From Sarcocystis neurona (lineage: Eukaryota > Apicomplexa > Conoidasida > Eucoccidiorida > Sarcocystidae): a stretch of 64,000 bases of DNA. Below the pieces are notes generated by a model. The model was not told the DNA's origin. It worked only from the letters and a program-made list of their open reading frames with translations, and did no database searches. This document shows, piece after piece, positions 1-12,200 of the stretch (positions are counted from its first letter, which is position 1; every line of letters starts with the position of its first letter). Both the position numbers and the translations under genes were made by a program. The DNA is taken from NCBI GenBank assembly GCA_000727475.1, contig KL647323.1:386659-450658 (forward strand), read 5' to 3'.

Positions 1-1176
1 TTGCGACATACAATAATGTATGTCGGACTACTACGGACTACTACGGTGAAATCCTGGCCTAGCCAGGACAAAATTTCTACAACTATGACGAAGCAGCAGG
101 AGCACCGCAGCGTAGCCCCCCGACGTCGGGGAGCAACGGCGTAACAATCACCCCGCGACTATTTTGAGAAAGTTTTGCTCTCTGTCGGTAACGGCAAACA
201 GATGCACATACGTATGGCAGGGAGGACAGGGAGCAGGAGCACCAGTAACAGAAAGCGACACGGGACCAACGAAAGCTCAAGAGGGCAACACCGGGGAGGA
301 GGATTCGTTTCGAACTCATGGTAATCTGCATGTTCTGTGTAGTATCCATCAGTCAACACAGTGCACTTTGTACGTAAATCAACACGAGGTGCCCACAAGT
401 GTACACACGTAAATGTGAAAATTGTAAGATACGCGAATACGTGCAAACACGTGTATACGCATGTACACATGCACATATATAACGATAGAAATATACCACT
501 ACGCGAGGTATGCAGGCGTATACATACGTGTGAAACCGTAAATACGCGTATGTGGGTAAAATTACCCAAGTGGACTCAAGCCAGTGGTGTATTCGGTTCA
601 GGGGTTTCTTCCGTTCAAAGTGGCTCTTCGGCCCCCCGCCCCCCCCCCCCCACCGAACGGTGCAGCTGCTACTCCTCTGTGCATCCATCCATCACGATCA
701 ATTCTTTGTGCTGGCCCTGTTGCTGCGCATACACTTTTGCGCACCTCTACGCGTACGAGCACGCGTTGTGTGGTCTAACCCATCTACACGCGGAACAGTG
801 CCACGACGCAAATACGAAAGTACGAAGAGAAGCATTCATTCCACTATTTTTGATCCGTAGTCGCCGCCTTTAGGCGCGGTCAAGATCACACAGGAAACAA
901 TACAATGCTTCCTCTGTACTCTATAAGAAGCGTGTATTCTGAGAGCTGTGCTCAAAATACGTCCACCTGTTGGACGCAGTACAGGTATGTATGGGGGGAC
1001 CGGGGTACAGTTTGGTAATGCGCTCGAGTGACAGACGAGGAAAAATGCGTTTGTGTGCGCGCCTCTGGGCTAAAAGTGGACACAATGAAACATGATACAC
1101 AGGGTCCACTGCACGTAATGAAGAATAACAAACCCTCTTAGTATATATACGTATGTACGTATACCCCGCAGCTTAC
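1..1176. other. No confident gene
   Basis: Short overlapping reading frames occur on both strands but none has recognisable domains. There is a C-rich run near 640-652 and TACGTA/CACATA-rich simple sequence around 400-560. The minus-strand candidate gene at 1177-2229 may continue into this stretch: a possible acceptor (minus strand) lies near 1100, but its phase does not fit the exon before it, so I did not extend the model. Confidence 0.4.
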
Positions 1177-2229
1177 CTTATCGCCGACGTCTTGGATCCC
1201 AAGCTTGCTCGCCAACATTTTGAAGAACGCGGGATATGAGACGCTGCCCGTGTACGACCTACAAAACTGGTGGAAAAAGAGCAAATAGGCTGCGCAATGA
1301 AGACGAGCACGAAAGGGATTTAAACGCTGCTGACTAGTGTACAAAAGTTTTACATGAGAGAAGACTGATGCGGATGATGGGTAGGGAGAAGTGCGGGGCA
1401 GACCACCGCCGCGCGCACCTCGGGGGACCACCCGTACCACCTGACGGACGGGCAGCTGCAACTGCCGCGACAGCAGTAGCGGCAGCAAAACGCGCTACAG
1501 AAGCACCATTTATTACACGTAGCAGCACGACAAATAGGGACGACAGGAGGAAGCATAGTCGTAGTAGAATTGGAAGCAGGCAACCAAAATTTCTTGAAGG
1601 TGCAGTACACCAACATTGGCGTCCGCCACACAGCACGACATAGGCGACGGAAGATCGCGATGAAGAACGTTCCGGCCGTGTCGTACGGCAGAGCGAATTC
1701 GAGTTTGGGTGTGTCCCCTGCACTGAAGCCTTCGCTGGAGCTGCGTGTGGTGGCGGTGTTACTGTTGACTGAATCTGTGCAAATGCTGCTGCATGTGCTA
1801 CAAACGCTACAGGACTGTGCCTCCCTTACCTCTTTACTAGTACTTCCCCTGAGATAACATCTTCGCAACAGAGCGACTCTACGCGTGCTGGCGACTGTAC
1901 TGTTTTACCCGCTGACACGTAATACCCAACAGGCGAAAGTTGTGAAGCCGTAGTTGGCGGGGCACTGTGCATGCTGGTGTAGCCACCCGTGTGCACACCC
2001 GAGTGGAATTAATCCTATCCGTGTCATATTCACGGCAACGGAATACGCTTACCGGTAAATGCGGTATAGGCACGCGTAAACGCAGCATCTGAGGGCAACT
2101 ACCTTGTGAAGGGGAAAGTCTGTGTCGTAAGCATGCGCCAAGGGTTGCCCAGTCCGCAAAAAGCGTACTAGCGGGAACGTCTTACGTGAACTGCCGTGCC
2201 CCACGTCGAGAAAACAAATTACAGGCAAG
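1177..2229 (-). CDS. Candidate partial gene, three linked exons, function unknown
   Basis: Three minus-strand exons join in one frame: 2229-2053, 1899-1830 and 1266-1177. Donors are GTAAGC, GTAAGG and GTAAGC, all close to consensus, and each acceptor is an AG (the third after a clear pyrimidine tract). Phases agree at both internal joins (2 to 2, then 0 to 0). The 112 or so encoded residues include VRFLRTGQPLAHAY in the first exon and SVSYPAFFKMLASKLGIQ in the last. I do not recognise the family. The last segment has a loose EF-hand-like look (Gly, then hydrophobic-x-Tyr, then Phe) but no acidic calcium ligands, so I do not claim it. Start and stop codons were not found, so the gene is partial at both ends. 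Seen: open frames and splice sites. Inferred: that they form one gene. Confidence 0.35.
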
Positions 2230-2250
2230 CTAAAAGCACGGAAGCCGTGC

Positions 2251-2336
2251 GCAGACACACAGACACAGACAGACACTCATACAGACAGACACAGACAGAC
2301 ACTCATACAGACACGCAGACACACACACATACTCAC
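2251..2336. repeat. ACAGAC-type microsatellite
   Basis: A run built from ACAGAC and ACAGACAGACACTCAT units, with the longer unit recurring about twice, ending in ACACACAC. It overlaps no confident exon. Confidence 0.85.
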
Positions 2337-2634
2337 TGGCTTGATTTTCGCACAGAACAGACTCCGCTGGCTTTGCTACATAGCGTAGACAGGTTGCCAT
2401 GCAGCGCTGTGCAAAAAAAGATTCCAGTCACAGAGTACGGGTGCATCACATCCATACAAATGGTGGGCACATGGAGGCACACACTGCGCGGACTCCACCT
2501 CCTTGGTTACGAAGCACCTGTTTAGCAATGGTCCACAACCGCAACTGCAAAGATGCAAGTTTTCCGCGTGCTCACGCTTACAGCGGGACGCGCTCACGTC
2601 CATATAGATAACCTATGTGTGTATGTATCGATAC

Positions 2635-2838
2635 ACGTGTTCCCGGGGGTGGGAAGGGATATTCTAGCAGTGGCAGGACAGTCCCTATCTTCCCCGTGAT
2701 ATCCGCTCGTGCCAGTATTGGCTCTTGCGGGGAGACCACCACCATAAACGACGTGTGTACGCTCTTGCCCAGCCACGGGTCATTATCGATTCCACCAACT
2801 CTTACAAGATAAAACCTGGTCACTACTGTTGACGCCAT
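2635..2838 (-). CDS. Candidate first exon, unknown protein
   Basis: The minus strand reads open from an ATG at 2838-2836 for 68 codons before a possible GTATCG donor at 2634. The translation has varied composition (MASTVVTRFYLVRVGG at the start, DITGKIGTVLPLLEYPFPPP near the end), unlike the simple-sequence frames around it. The GKIGT segment with flanking hydrophobic stretches is faintly like the proteasome assembly chaperone PSMG3 family, but spacing is wrong and I would not name it so. It might be the first exon of the gene continuing at 2229-1177, but the phase across that gap could not be reconciled (a GTGAGC donor further on gives phase 1, whereas 2229 needs phase 2). Confidence 0.25.
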
Positions 2839-3216
2839 GTGCATAACCTAGCTAGAGCAGCCCTTAAGCTCTACAGAAACTTCCCTGAATTGTGCAGCGT
2901 CAAGAGTAGTTGTAGCAAGGTGGCAACAATATTACTATCTTCTTGTATATCTTCAACGGGTTCTCTTCAGAATGCCTGAACAACTCTTAATACAAGTGTA
3001 CCATATGCTTCTAACGCTTAGTCGCGACAACGCCGTTCTCAACGCACGCTGGGCGCACGGTTCGCTGTTCAGTAAAGGCTCTTTAAATGAACTAGGAGGA
3101 CAGAAGAACTACCCAACTTTATGCTGACGCTGCAGCCCCTTTGTCAAAAGAAAGGAAGATACCAGAGCGCGAGTCACGCTTTTTTCCGTGCATTCAGCCC
3201 GAGTCAGTAATTCTAC

Positions 3217-4348
3217 CCTGTTGCTCCTGGCGTTGCCAAAAGTGGCGGAAATGAACTGCTGGCTGGTCTTGCTAGCACCCTTTAAACTGTCCCGACGATC
3301 TAATGTGGACACGGGGACACTGGCATTCCCGCTGTCAAAGTCAGCTCAATATCTATACACCTTATGCTTGAACACGTAGTTTGCATGCTTTGTGCACCAC
3401 AATGACGGTACGTACCTGAGTATGCACGTAGTAATCTGGCTGCTTCGGAAGCCGTCTGGCGGGAAGCAACTATCTTCTGTTGGTGTGTTCTGTCCAATAT
3501 AGGAACAGAGTGCACTGATGCTAGACGCTTAGAGTGTAATCTTAAAAAAGAAACCTACCCTTCATTAGCGATACCATGCGGTGGTGATTACTCATGCTAG
3601 CGAATGGTACCACTGTAGACAACGTTCAGTGTTACAACTCTCCGAGGCACGACTAAAGCAACAAGAGAAGGTATCCTTGAGTACAAGTGCAGATCGTAGG
3701 ATCCGGCTGCGATAGTACACCACAAAGGCGTCTTCGCGCATCAGTCAGAACTCGGTTATGCGTCGTGTTGTGCTGCCTGCCGTTGATCAGAGGTACAAAG
3801 TGAGTAAGTGCATTTACACGAATGTTCAGGCGCTGCTGATGTTGCAGATTCTAATGCACCTTCCATCAGGCGTGTTCTCACGAAACGTGTTTCTGTCACC
3901 TACGACATCGAAAGTCGAGACGCTCCCGCAAAGGGCACCTCATTTCAGACTCCGCAAAAGTCATGCGAAACAGTGGCACACCTCAACTCAAACTAATTGC
4001 AAGCCACGCGTGGCACGACTGTTGTCCTCTCCACACGCAGATCAGGCTCGACCACTGACTAAGGCTATAGAACAGGCTGCTTCGGAGGGGCCGACAATAT
4101 CGATTGTGGTCGGTGACTGAACTTGACAGTTTGAGGAAAGTGGATCGTCCCCTAAGGAATCAGACCGTGCCGCACCCTCAGTGCAGCGTATCACGAGGCC
4201 GAATCTAGAACTCACCGTGGTGTGCCAGGGAGCCCTCAGTGAGGTGAGACGGTGGAGTTTAGAGGCAACCGCGTAACTCTGATCAACGTGTAGACCGAGT
4301 GCTACATCAAAACCATCAAGATCTGGAGCCGCATTTGTCGAAAGCTTC
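3217..4348 (-). CDS. Candidate partial gene, helical, weakly Qb-SNARE-like
   Basis: Four minus-strand exons chain in phase: 4348-4216, 3949-3900, 3489-3416 and 3299-3217. Donors are GTGAGT, GTGACA, GTACGT and GTAGAA; the first and third are strong, and the 3949 acceptor is weak. The roughly 112 residues are strongly helical: VDQSYAVASKLHRLTSL in the first exon, and SRQTASEAARLLRAYSDRR then DSLKGASKTSQQF across the third and fourth. The last part resembles the end of a Qb-SNARE motif of the membrin/Bos1 type (hydrophobic heptads, then Arg-Arg-x-x-Leu-Lys-Gly), but the zero-layer Gln is not evident and no C-terminal membrane anchor was found downstream, so this is a hint only. An upstream segment ending at a GTGAGT donor near 4412 could supply the start (ATG near 4467), but its phase does not match. 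Confidence 0.33.
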
Positions 4349-6246
4349 CTACAGAGGTGCAGCGAGACTTCTAGGCCGGCACGGTCGCGAACCACAGTGA
4401 CTCACCTGCAACTGGCACCCGCGGACGACAGGGTAGCGCAGGGGACCACTCGAGACGCCGCCTTGAACACGTTTCATTGAAAAGTGTATAAATATGGCTT
4501 CGTGTAGTGGAACACATCTCTGCTATACCAGCCTAGGTCTGACCGTGCATGATGTACGGACAGAGATTCGAGTAAATTAGAGTGATGACAATCTCACAGA
4601 CGTTACAGGAATACGACTCGTCAGCCTGGCATTGTTCTCCATTATTCTGCTGCCTGACTTGTGGGCAAACCGACCTGCCTGATGCGCAATTCCGTGACGC
4701 AGGTCGACCCCGCCTGTCGGACAGCACACTTGTAGAATTTACGTTCTGCCGGTCGTGTAGACATCCTGCAGTAAATGCGGCTTCCTGCTGGTGGGTGCGC
4801 AGAAGAGTAACCGTACGCATCAGCGTCCGTGGACAGCGTGAAGCCGTAAGGCTTTATCACTGCATCTCTTGTTGACTGCCCCGTGGCAACCGTCCCACCG
4901 GCGCGTTTCCCTTTGCGCTGAATTCGTGTGCCTTCCACGTGAGAAACACCCCTCCAGTAAGCTTGTAACTCCTCTTAAACTTTTTCTGTTCATCACGAGT
5001 ATCTTACGTCTGTGCGAACAGTGGGTCTGCGTAGCTATAATGTGGACAGAGACTTGTGTGCCTTCGCATTTGGCTTTTACATGACAGGTAGTCCAAAGCC
5101 GCTACCGTTTAGGGGCCCCGCACACACTGTAGTCGCATGCGGGTGAACTCCTTCGTTGCTTGTCGCAGCAGAGCAGATAGCTTGAGGCTGTAGTGCATGA
5201 GTGTGCCGGAGAAAGGAGATCCACTGTATCCCAGGAGTTTTTAGAGACATTTATGTCGGATCTGCACAAGGTTCGACTCTCTCGCGTATACGGTACGTGT
5301 ACATAAAAATTTGGTTAGCGTCACTGACCTTGCCACGACCATTGTGAGGATCCCCCGGGCAAGCCGTGTAAAACGGTACAGCTGCCAACCAGTATGACAC
5401 GTCTCCTGTTCTGCTGTGTTGCAGCTCTTAACAGTCATGAGAGACTTGTTTTCCTCTTGCTCAAACTGCACACGAGCGCACTATGCGGCTGCTGTCTCTA
5501 AACTCGCTCGTACAAGTGAAAGGAGATCTGTTCAGCATCGACGTCTACCATGTCCTCCTTTCGCAGTGTGCGGGCCACTTTGGTCCAAAACAAAATCCGC
5601 TTCAGTCTCGGGAAGATTGAGCGTCCTTAGAGATGGTATTTCGGTGCTGTTCCGACCTGTACGGTGCTCCTGAGACGAAAGCCGTAACTCCATGTGGTTT
5701 ACTTAGATCATACTTCTCAGCAATTGTTATTTGTGTGTGACTTTCGCTCATCTTTCGTGAAGTACCGACCGTGGTATGGTCAGTTGGGTGCGTCCAAACC
5801 GAAGCTTGGAACCGCTGCACTTTACTCAAGCTTTCTCCGTGTCTTACTGGGACTGTTTTGCCTCTCACACTTTGTTATCTTGTGACTCCGCTCGGTTAAT
5901 TTATAGACACCATTGTTGAGCAGCACGTAAGCGTGTCCGGGCTGAACCTCTCGTGCTTTTGTCAGCAGAGCCCGACCAGTTGCACATACAGGAGTCTAAA
6001 CGTATAAAAGTGAATCTGTTGTGTTGGCAAGCATGAGCAACTGAGGCGCTCCGTAAGCAGCTTACTCCCTCTCATGTCAAGCGTGGCATGTTTTAATGTG
6101 TGTAAACGTAATTTACTCCCAACGTAAATGTGTGTCCACTTACGGACGAAGGCGCACAACAACGTACACAGCCAAATGCAGTCCATCAGAAACACCTCCC
6201 GTTCATTGCATCCATAACAAAGACCAGGAGATGAGACGTGTTGGAA
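4349..6246. other. Intergenic, no confident gene
   Basis: Contains frames of 60-100 codons on both strands. The plus frame from about 4582 to 4875 carries scattered Cys pairs (CLTC, CRSC, CISC), but spacing fits no zinc ribbon I know. A short plus-strand ATG frame ending near 5625 has balanced composition but no homology. The stretch just before 6247 is probably the promoter and leader of the TTLL gene; no defined promoter element can be identified. Confidence 0.4.
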
Positions 6247-9200
6247 ATGGAGGAAGCGGCGTCACTGTCATCGGATATCGTAGCGGATGACAGAAGTTCG
6301 TCCCCGCGAAGCGAAATTTACAATGTCCCGCTGGCAGTTAGTTCTACTGCACGGTTAATAGATGTCAGCCCTCTGTGTGAGCAGGGAAGACAGAAATCAC
6401 TAAATCACTTGAGGGACACAGAACGTAGAATAGAGAGAAAGGCTCCGGTACCAGAAACCATCGCAGCATTGGAAACGAGCACAAGGGACAGTGTTGGCAG
6501 TGGATGCTGTTCTCCAGTCTCGTCAAAAAATGGTGTTTCTCGCTCAGCCCTACATATACATGCTAAATCTGGAGACTCAGAACACTACTGTGCAGTATCG
6601 ACCGCCGTTGTACCACAAAAGGTCACAAATGATAGCAATGGTGAAAGACATGGTAGCCCCTTTATGACAGCTTCAGGGCACTGTGTCACCCCTTCGGCGA
6701 CCAGGGGGTGTGATTTAACACACCCCCTGGGAGAAATAGTTACTGTCCGCGACAAAGAAGGGCATTTGGCAGACGCCCACATATCGGATGCAGTCGAACA
6801 AGGAGACGAGCGATACACTGAAGATGGAAAGGTTTGTAAAAGGTGTCCACCATGTCAGGCAGCTGCTCTCTGTGACGCGCAGAATGCAACCAGCAGCTCG
6901 CGATTGACTGCGTACTCGCTCAACGCAGAAGCAGTACGCTCTGGGAGAGAAGTGTCAACCGTTGTAGGGGAGAAAGCCCAAAGTAGCACTACTGATGACT
7001 CGCTAGGAAACAGCTTATCCCCTCCAACCCACCATGCGTGTGAGTCACCACCACAGGTGAAAAAGCTCAGAAGTCCTTATGACGACAATGCAAAGAACAT
7101 AAAGTTATGTCTAATACGGCCTCCGCATGCAGGAAGGACACGTCATAAGAGCGGCCACTGCACACACGTGCAGCAGATCACTGTTTTGCCAACCGCGTGT
7201 CCCCTGTTTCCCGTCACTGCGTCAGACAGTGAAGTGAACAAGGACGCAACGACTTTGAAACCAACAACTGAGGTGTCTTCTTCGCCACCGAAGACGGCGC
7301 TCTGTGAGCCTGCATCGGAGGATACCATAAGTACAGCGGAAGGTTTCTTCTCCCCACACTGCGTTAATGGTGAGGGAATGAGATCAACGCGGCCCGTTTT
7401 GCCGTGTGACAAATGTTAGTGTGTTCAGTTTCAGGGACGGCGACACTGAAAGCCCACGACTCCGAGTAGCAGGTGCCGCACTTAGGCGTGGCAAACGGAA
7501 ATGTGCATACATTCTCAGACAACACGTACCCATGTGGGGATCACGCATCCATCCTAATTTGTCTTATGTACAGTAGCTTTCCACTCATGTTCATAAAGGC
7601 TCGCAGGCACAGTCGCATATATACGGAACAAGAGCTCGTTATAGTCGCATACGGTGGTATGTTCTAACACTTTCGACGTTTAGAAGCACACTAGTGTGGA
7701 TGGTGCGATGTAACTGAGGATATGAGAAGTTCGCCACGCGGTGATGACTACACTCCAAGATTGTCGTGCATTGCTGGTTCGCGTGACTCCAGAGACATAA
7801 GTGTACCACAACAAAGAAGGCCTATAAAGCGGAGAGCTCGTGAAGTTGAACCAACTCATTCGCAGATACATGTATACATGAGGGATTCTTCCGAACTGTT
7901 TCTGAAACAGAGTACTGTAGATGTTTACCGTGCCCGTCTGGCTCCCTGAAAACCACGACTTTACGTACACACAGCAGTTCACAAACTTTAGGCAGTTTTT
8001 TGATTAGTGGTGTCTCTTGGTATATCAGACTGTTTGAAAAGTCCCAATAATAGTGCTGTGCTGTATGTAGGTACAGATAAACCGACACCCCACACCACGT
8101 CGGTGGAGTTCGCGTCGACTAGCAGCTTTTCGATGTATTCATCGATCGGTGCTGTCCGAACTCTCCCACCTGAATCGATGAGTTTTCCACCAGGAAATCT
8201 GACTGGGGAGGGCTTCCCGCGTCCGTCAGTCTCTCAAGAGAGCAAGTGCGTCCTCGGCTCCTTCGAAGACACTGACCACTCTGATTCTCGAAGTCAGAAT
8301 GGGAAGAGTCAGACGGACCAGCGACGGGCTCATGAGCAAGACAGGCCTGCTGACGCCTTCTTCGAGAGCAGCTCAAATTCTCCACTTCATCCAAGCGTCG
8401 ACGCCGCTGTTGACCCATTGAGATGCAGCCGCATCTCTGAGACTACAGCTCCTTCACGTGTAGACAGAACCTCCTTCCTTCTCTTTTCAGCTTCTCTGTC
8501 CGACACTATCCCAGTCTCGCGACTGCCACCCATGGAGAAAAGACCCCGTATCCCTCTTACCTGTGTAGGCGACACAGCATTGCCGAGAGCTGCCGCAGAA
8601 GACCGACCATGCTCCCAGAATGAAGCAGATCAAAATCGTACAGTGCCTCCCCACAACACTTCAGCGGCGGTTGCGTGTCGGCACCACACATCCGGCGTGG
8701 TTCCCTACAGCGAAAGTGCCTCACGGCCGAGGCAGCTAAGAGAGAATGCTTCCAGCATAAGCGGGAGAAGGCGACGGCCTTTGCAAGGACGTTTCTTCAG
8801 TAAAGGGCCAGAATCCACTGATTCCCTTCGGAATAAAGGAAAGTTATTCCAGCGGGAGCTCACTGCTGAGTCGTCCTCGTTAACTCCGTCACCTAATTCA
8901 AGCCCATCGTCGTCTGGTACGTCCCATCGTTCTAGAACAGAGTGCACCTGCAGACCTATTCCAACGCACGGGGAAGATACGGGCTATTCAGGGAAGTCCA
9001 CACGCACTCGTAAAATTACCACCTCTCGCCGCGAGGAAGCAGACTCAGACGGGCCAGCTGCTCTGCTTCCAGGAAAACGGCACCTGCAACAGGCGGTTCA
9101 GCAGCACTCTGGGCCAGTAACAGAAATGCCAGAGCATCGCTATGCCGATTTGCCCCAGCGGACGCCTGTAAACATGAACTATCAGGCTGCGTCCCACACG

Positions 9201-12200
9201 GAGTTGTCCTACGGAAACGGCAAAGAATCGAATTTTCTCGAGAAAAACGAGCTGACGCCGTCCAGCAGAGAAGCTCACAGGAAGACGGTCGTATGTGGAG
9301 AGCAGCAGCCATCATTCTCTGTTGCATCAAACGTGCAGCCTGACGTCACCAGTCCCGAATCGCGTAGAGTGCGTGGCAAGCGACGGCATAGGGGGGAGCA
9401 CGCAACCTTTGTAATGAATGAACTGCAGCAACTGCAGCAGCTCTGTGGAAGAAAATTAGCTGGCGCCAATCCTGTTCGAAGAAAAAGTTTGCAGCACCGC
9501 TTCCGCCAGCTGCAGAGTGCTTTACAACAGTTGTTGTCGTCCTCAGACGCAGAAGGCACCCATTCCTGCGAAAAACGGGCGCAGCTGAAAATTCGATCCG
9601 TAACGGTGAACGGGGCCAGCGGCAGTCGCGCTTCTCCTGCACCATGCGCACACCCCAGAATGCCTCACCGGTTGACCACGAGTAGATGCGAAGAGAGTGG
9701 TGAGCCGGTAAACACCGCGCAGAACGCTGATAATCGCCGGACTGTGAGGAGGTGTGACACTATGGCTGAAAGCACATTTTTGCAGGGTAGTCAAACGGGC
9801 TTCATGACCGAGGAAAAGCCTGTGTCACACGACAGACAGGGGGAGACAGACTCTGCGACACCAGACGGTGCAGAGAGCTTTACATCTGCTAATCAGCTGG
9901 TAGAGCGTGCGTCTACATCGGCCACCCTCGACTCAGTAACTTGGCCTGCCCACGTCGTTACTGTTACAAGCCCCGTCCACGCAGAACAAACAAAAGCAGG
10001 GACACAAAGTGTACTATGTGCGGACGAAGGGGTTTCGACGAAGAACAGCACGCGGGAGCGAGCGCGAGAGGCGCACGTCGAAGAGCATAAAGTAGAAGAA
10101 CGTAGCGTACTCGAAGGCGAAGCGTCTTGCGCAGATGCGGATAACGCCTTGATAGTGAACTTCAGGTATAGGTACAGTGTACGTCGTCACAGTTCGTGTA
10201 CGAAGGAGGGATTTGCCGAAAGTACCATAGCCGCGGAAACAGCGGCAAGAGGCTGTCATCACCGTCCCTACGACACGCACGAACTGGCTACTTCAATAGA
10301 CACGTCGGCGACACGAGGAGAACAGAATGTTACGCAAAATGGCGTAGCTCCTTTCTCTGAAGTGTCGTTTTCAAATCCAGGCAAAACTGGGTATCCAAAA
10401 AGCATCGACGTCGCCCCTGACGCCGATACACGTCAGGCTGCACGTGATGGCGGGAATGGGTGTCAGCATTCGCCATCAATCATGAACAAGGCAGATTCTT
10501 CACAGTGTAGCGACCGTTCAGCCACTGAAAGAGACATCCGAGATCACGGCAGCATTACCAACGGCCACGCGCGGAAGGGAGACAACAGAATAAATCATTC
10601 GCGTGAGTCGTCGCAGACACCGAAGAGGAGCTCTCCGACAGTTACAGCCTCCTGCGCAAACGAAGAGACACCGTCGTCTGCAGCGGTCAATTATAACATA
10701 AAGGTCACACGTGTGCGCCCTCTACGGAGGAAAAGGGTGGTATGCTTTCGTATGAGAAGTCGAAGGCGCAGACAATTTGGTGTGCGCCACCTTTCACAAG
10801 GATGCAGGCGACCCGTGTCTGCAGTACTGCAGCTCTCTCCGGAGACCTACGAAGGTGGTGAGGTCGAGACCAAACAGCAGAGGATGTACAACGATGACAC
10901 TCTTCTGTGTCATCGACTGCCGGGAGAGGGGGACTACATCACACCGCCTGACAAGACAAAGCCTCACCGTCCCACGGAATTCGGCGTAGCTGTCCCGCCA
11001 TCTTTGGAAACAGGAAAGGCGCTTTCAAAAACAAGTTCACATTCGGGAGATTCTCCCACTGCCAAGAGTTGTTCTCCACATGAAGAAGGCAGGTATCAAC
11101 GAGATGCAACGTCTTCGGAGCCGTCGTCCAGAAGATGCGCAAAAGAAGATAAACCTAAGAAGAGCACGAACGCTTTGAACAAGGCCACTGATTTCATGTC
11201 GACGCAACATTCACAGGGCACCACAACAGGAAATGGAGACGGTGGAACCGGAGACGCCTCAGGTGCCCACCGCGAGCATAAGGCAAGCACGGAGGTACAG
11301 CCGGCTGCTTGTCGGGACGAGACAACTCACGCTGAAGCTGCCTCAGCTTCGTCGGCAAGCGTAGAGCTTGTGCAAGCAATGTACAGGTTTGTACAGAGGC
11401 AGTTTGCGGGAGGGAAAAAGAACAACATCCTGGAGGACGAGGAATCCGTCGGTCGTCTCCCTGGGTCGGCGCATCAGCCAGACTCAGCGAAAGACGGAGA
11501 GTCCTGGCCTACAGAACTGAGCGAGAAAGCACATCCAGGCCTGCTGCTAGCCGCCTGCTTCGGGATAGTGGCGGGTTATGGCGGCGTTAGTGCCTCTAAG
11601 GATTTGTGCAAGCTGTTGGTCACTCCCACGACGGAGCAAAAGCAGGAAGGTGAGCCCGGGTGTGCAAAAACGTTTGAAGGTGAAGGAGAGGTCTCGCACA
11701 AGGCGGCAGAGTCTCGTTCTCATAACGTCGTTGATAAAGTGCTCCCAAGACAAGCCACTGGTGCACTGATCCGAAAGACTACTCTGCCTCCTGGTGGGTG
11801 GACCGCTGGACGAGCAGCTACAAGATCTGCGCAGAAAGAACACAAACAGCAGCAGCATCAAAAGCGAACTGAAGATCAGGATGGAACGCAGGAAGGCTGT
11901 CGACACCTTGAGAGCACATCCCTCTTGTCAGTTATACAGCACAGACCTACTCGGACGAAAGTAGCCCGCTGCATAGCCGACGCCGTAACGTGGGACCACT
12001 CAAGACACACAGACAAGAGTGTCCCTCGACCCGGTTTCCGCGAAGGAGGAGGGATCCGCTGGGAATTGCTAAGGACTGCCAAAAGGGCTGCGCGGCGAAG
12101 GGAAAGAGAAGATAATGCTCTAGCGCACCCAACAGGAACGGAGCAACACAACAGCAGCAGCGATAACATGGGGGATCATAATATTAGAGAGGAACAGGAT

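Noticed and set aside
4582..4875. Plus frame with CLTC, CRSC and CISC, considered as an RNA polymerase small zinc-ribbon subunit
   Set aside because: Cys-pair spacing (over 30 residues between pairs) does not fit RPB9/RPA12/RPC11 ribbons, and the usual C-terminal catalytic loop is absent.
8007..8132. Start of the long TTLL frame at 8007
   Set aside because: That position is GTG, not ATG, and a TGA precedes it at 8001; an intron acceptor at 8070 explains the frame better.
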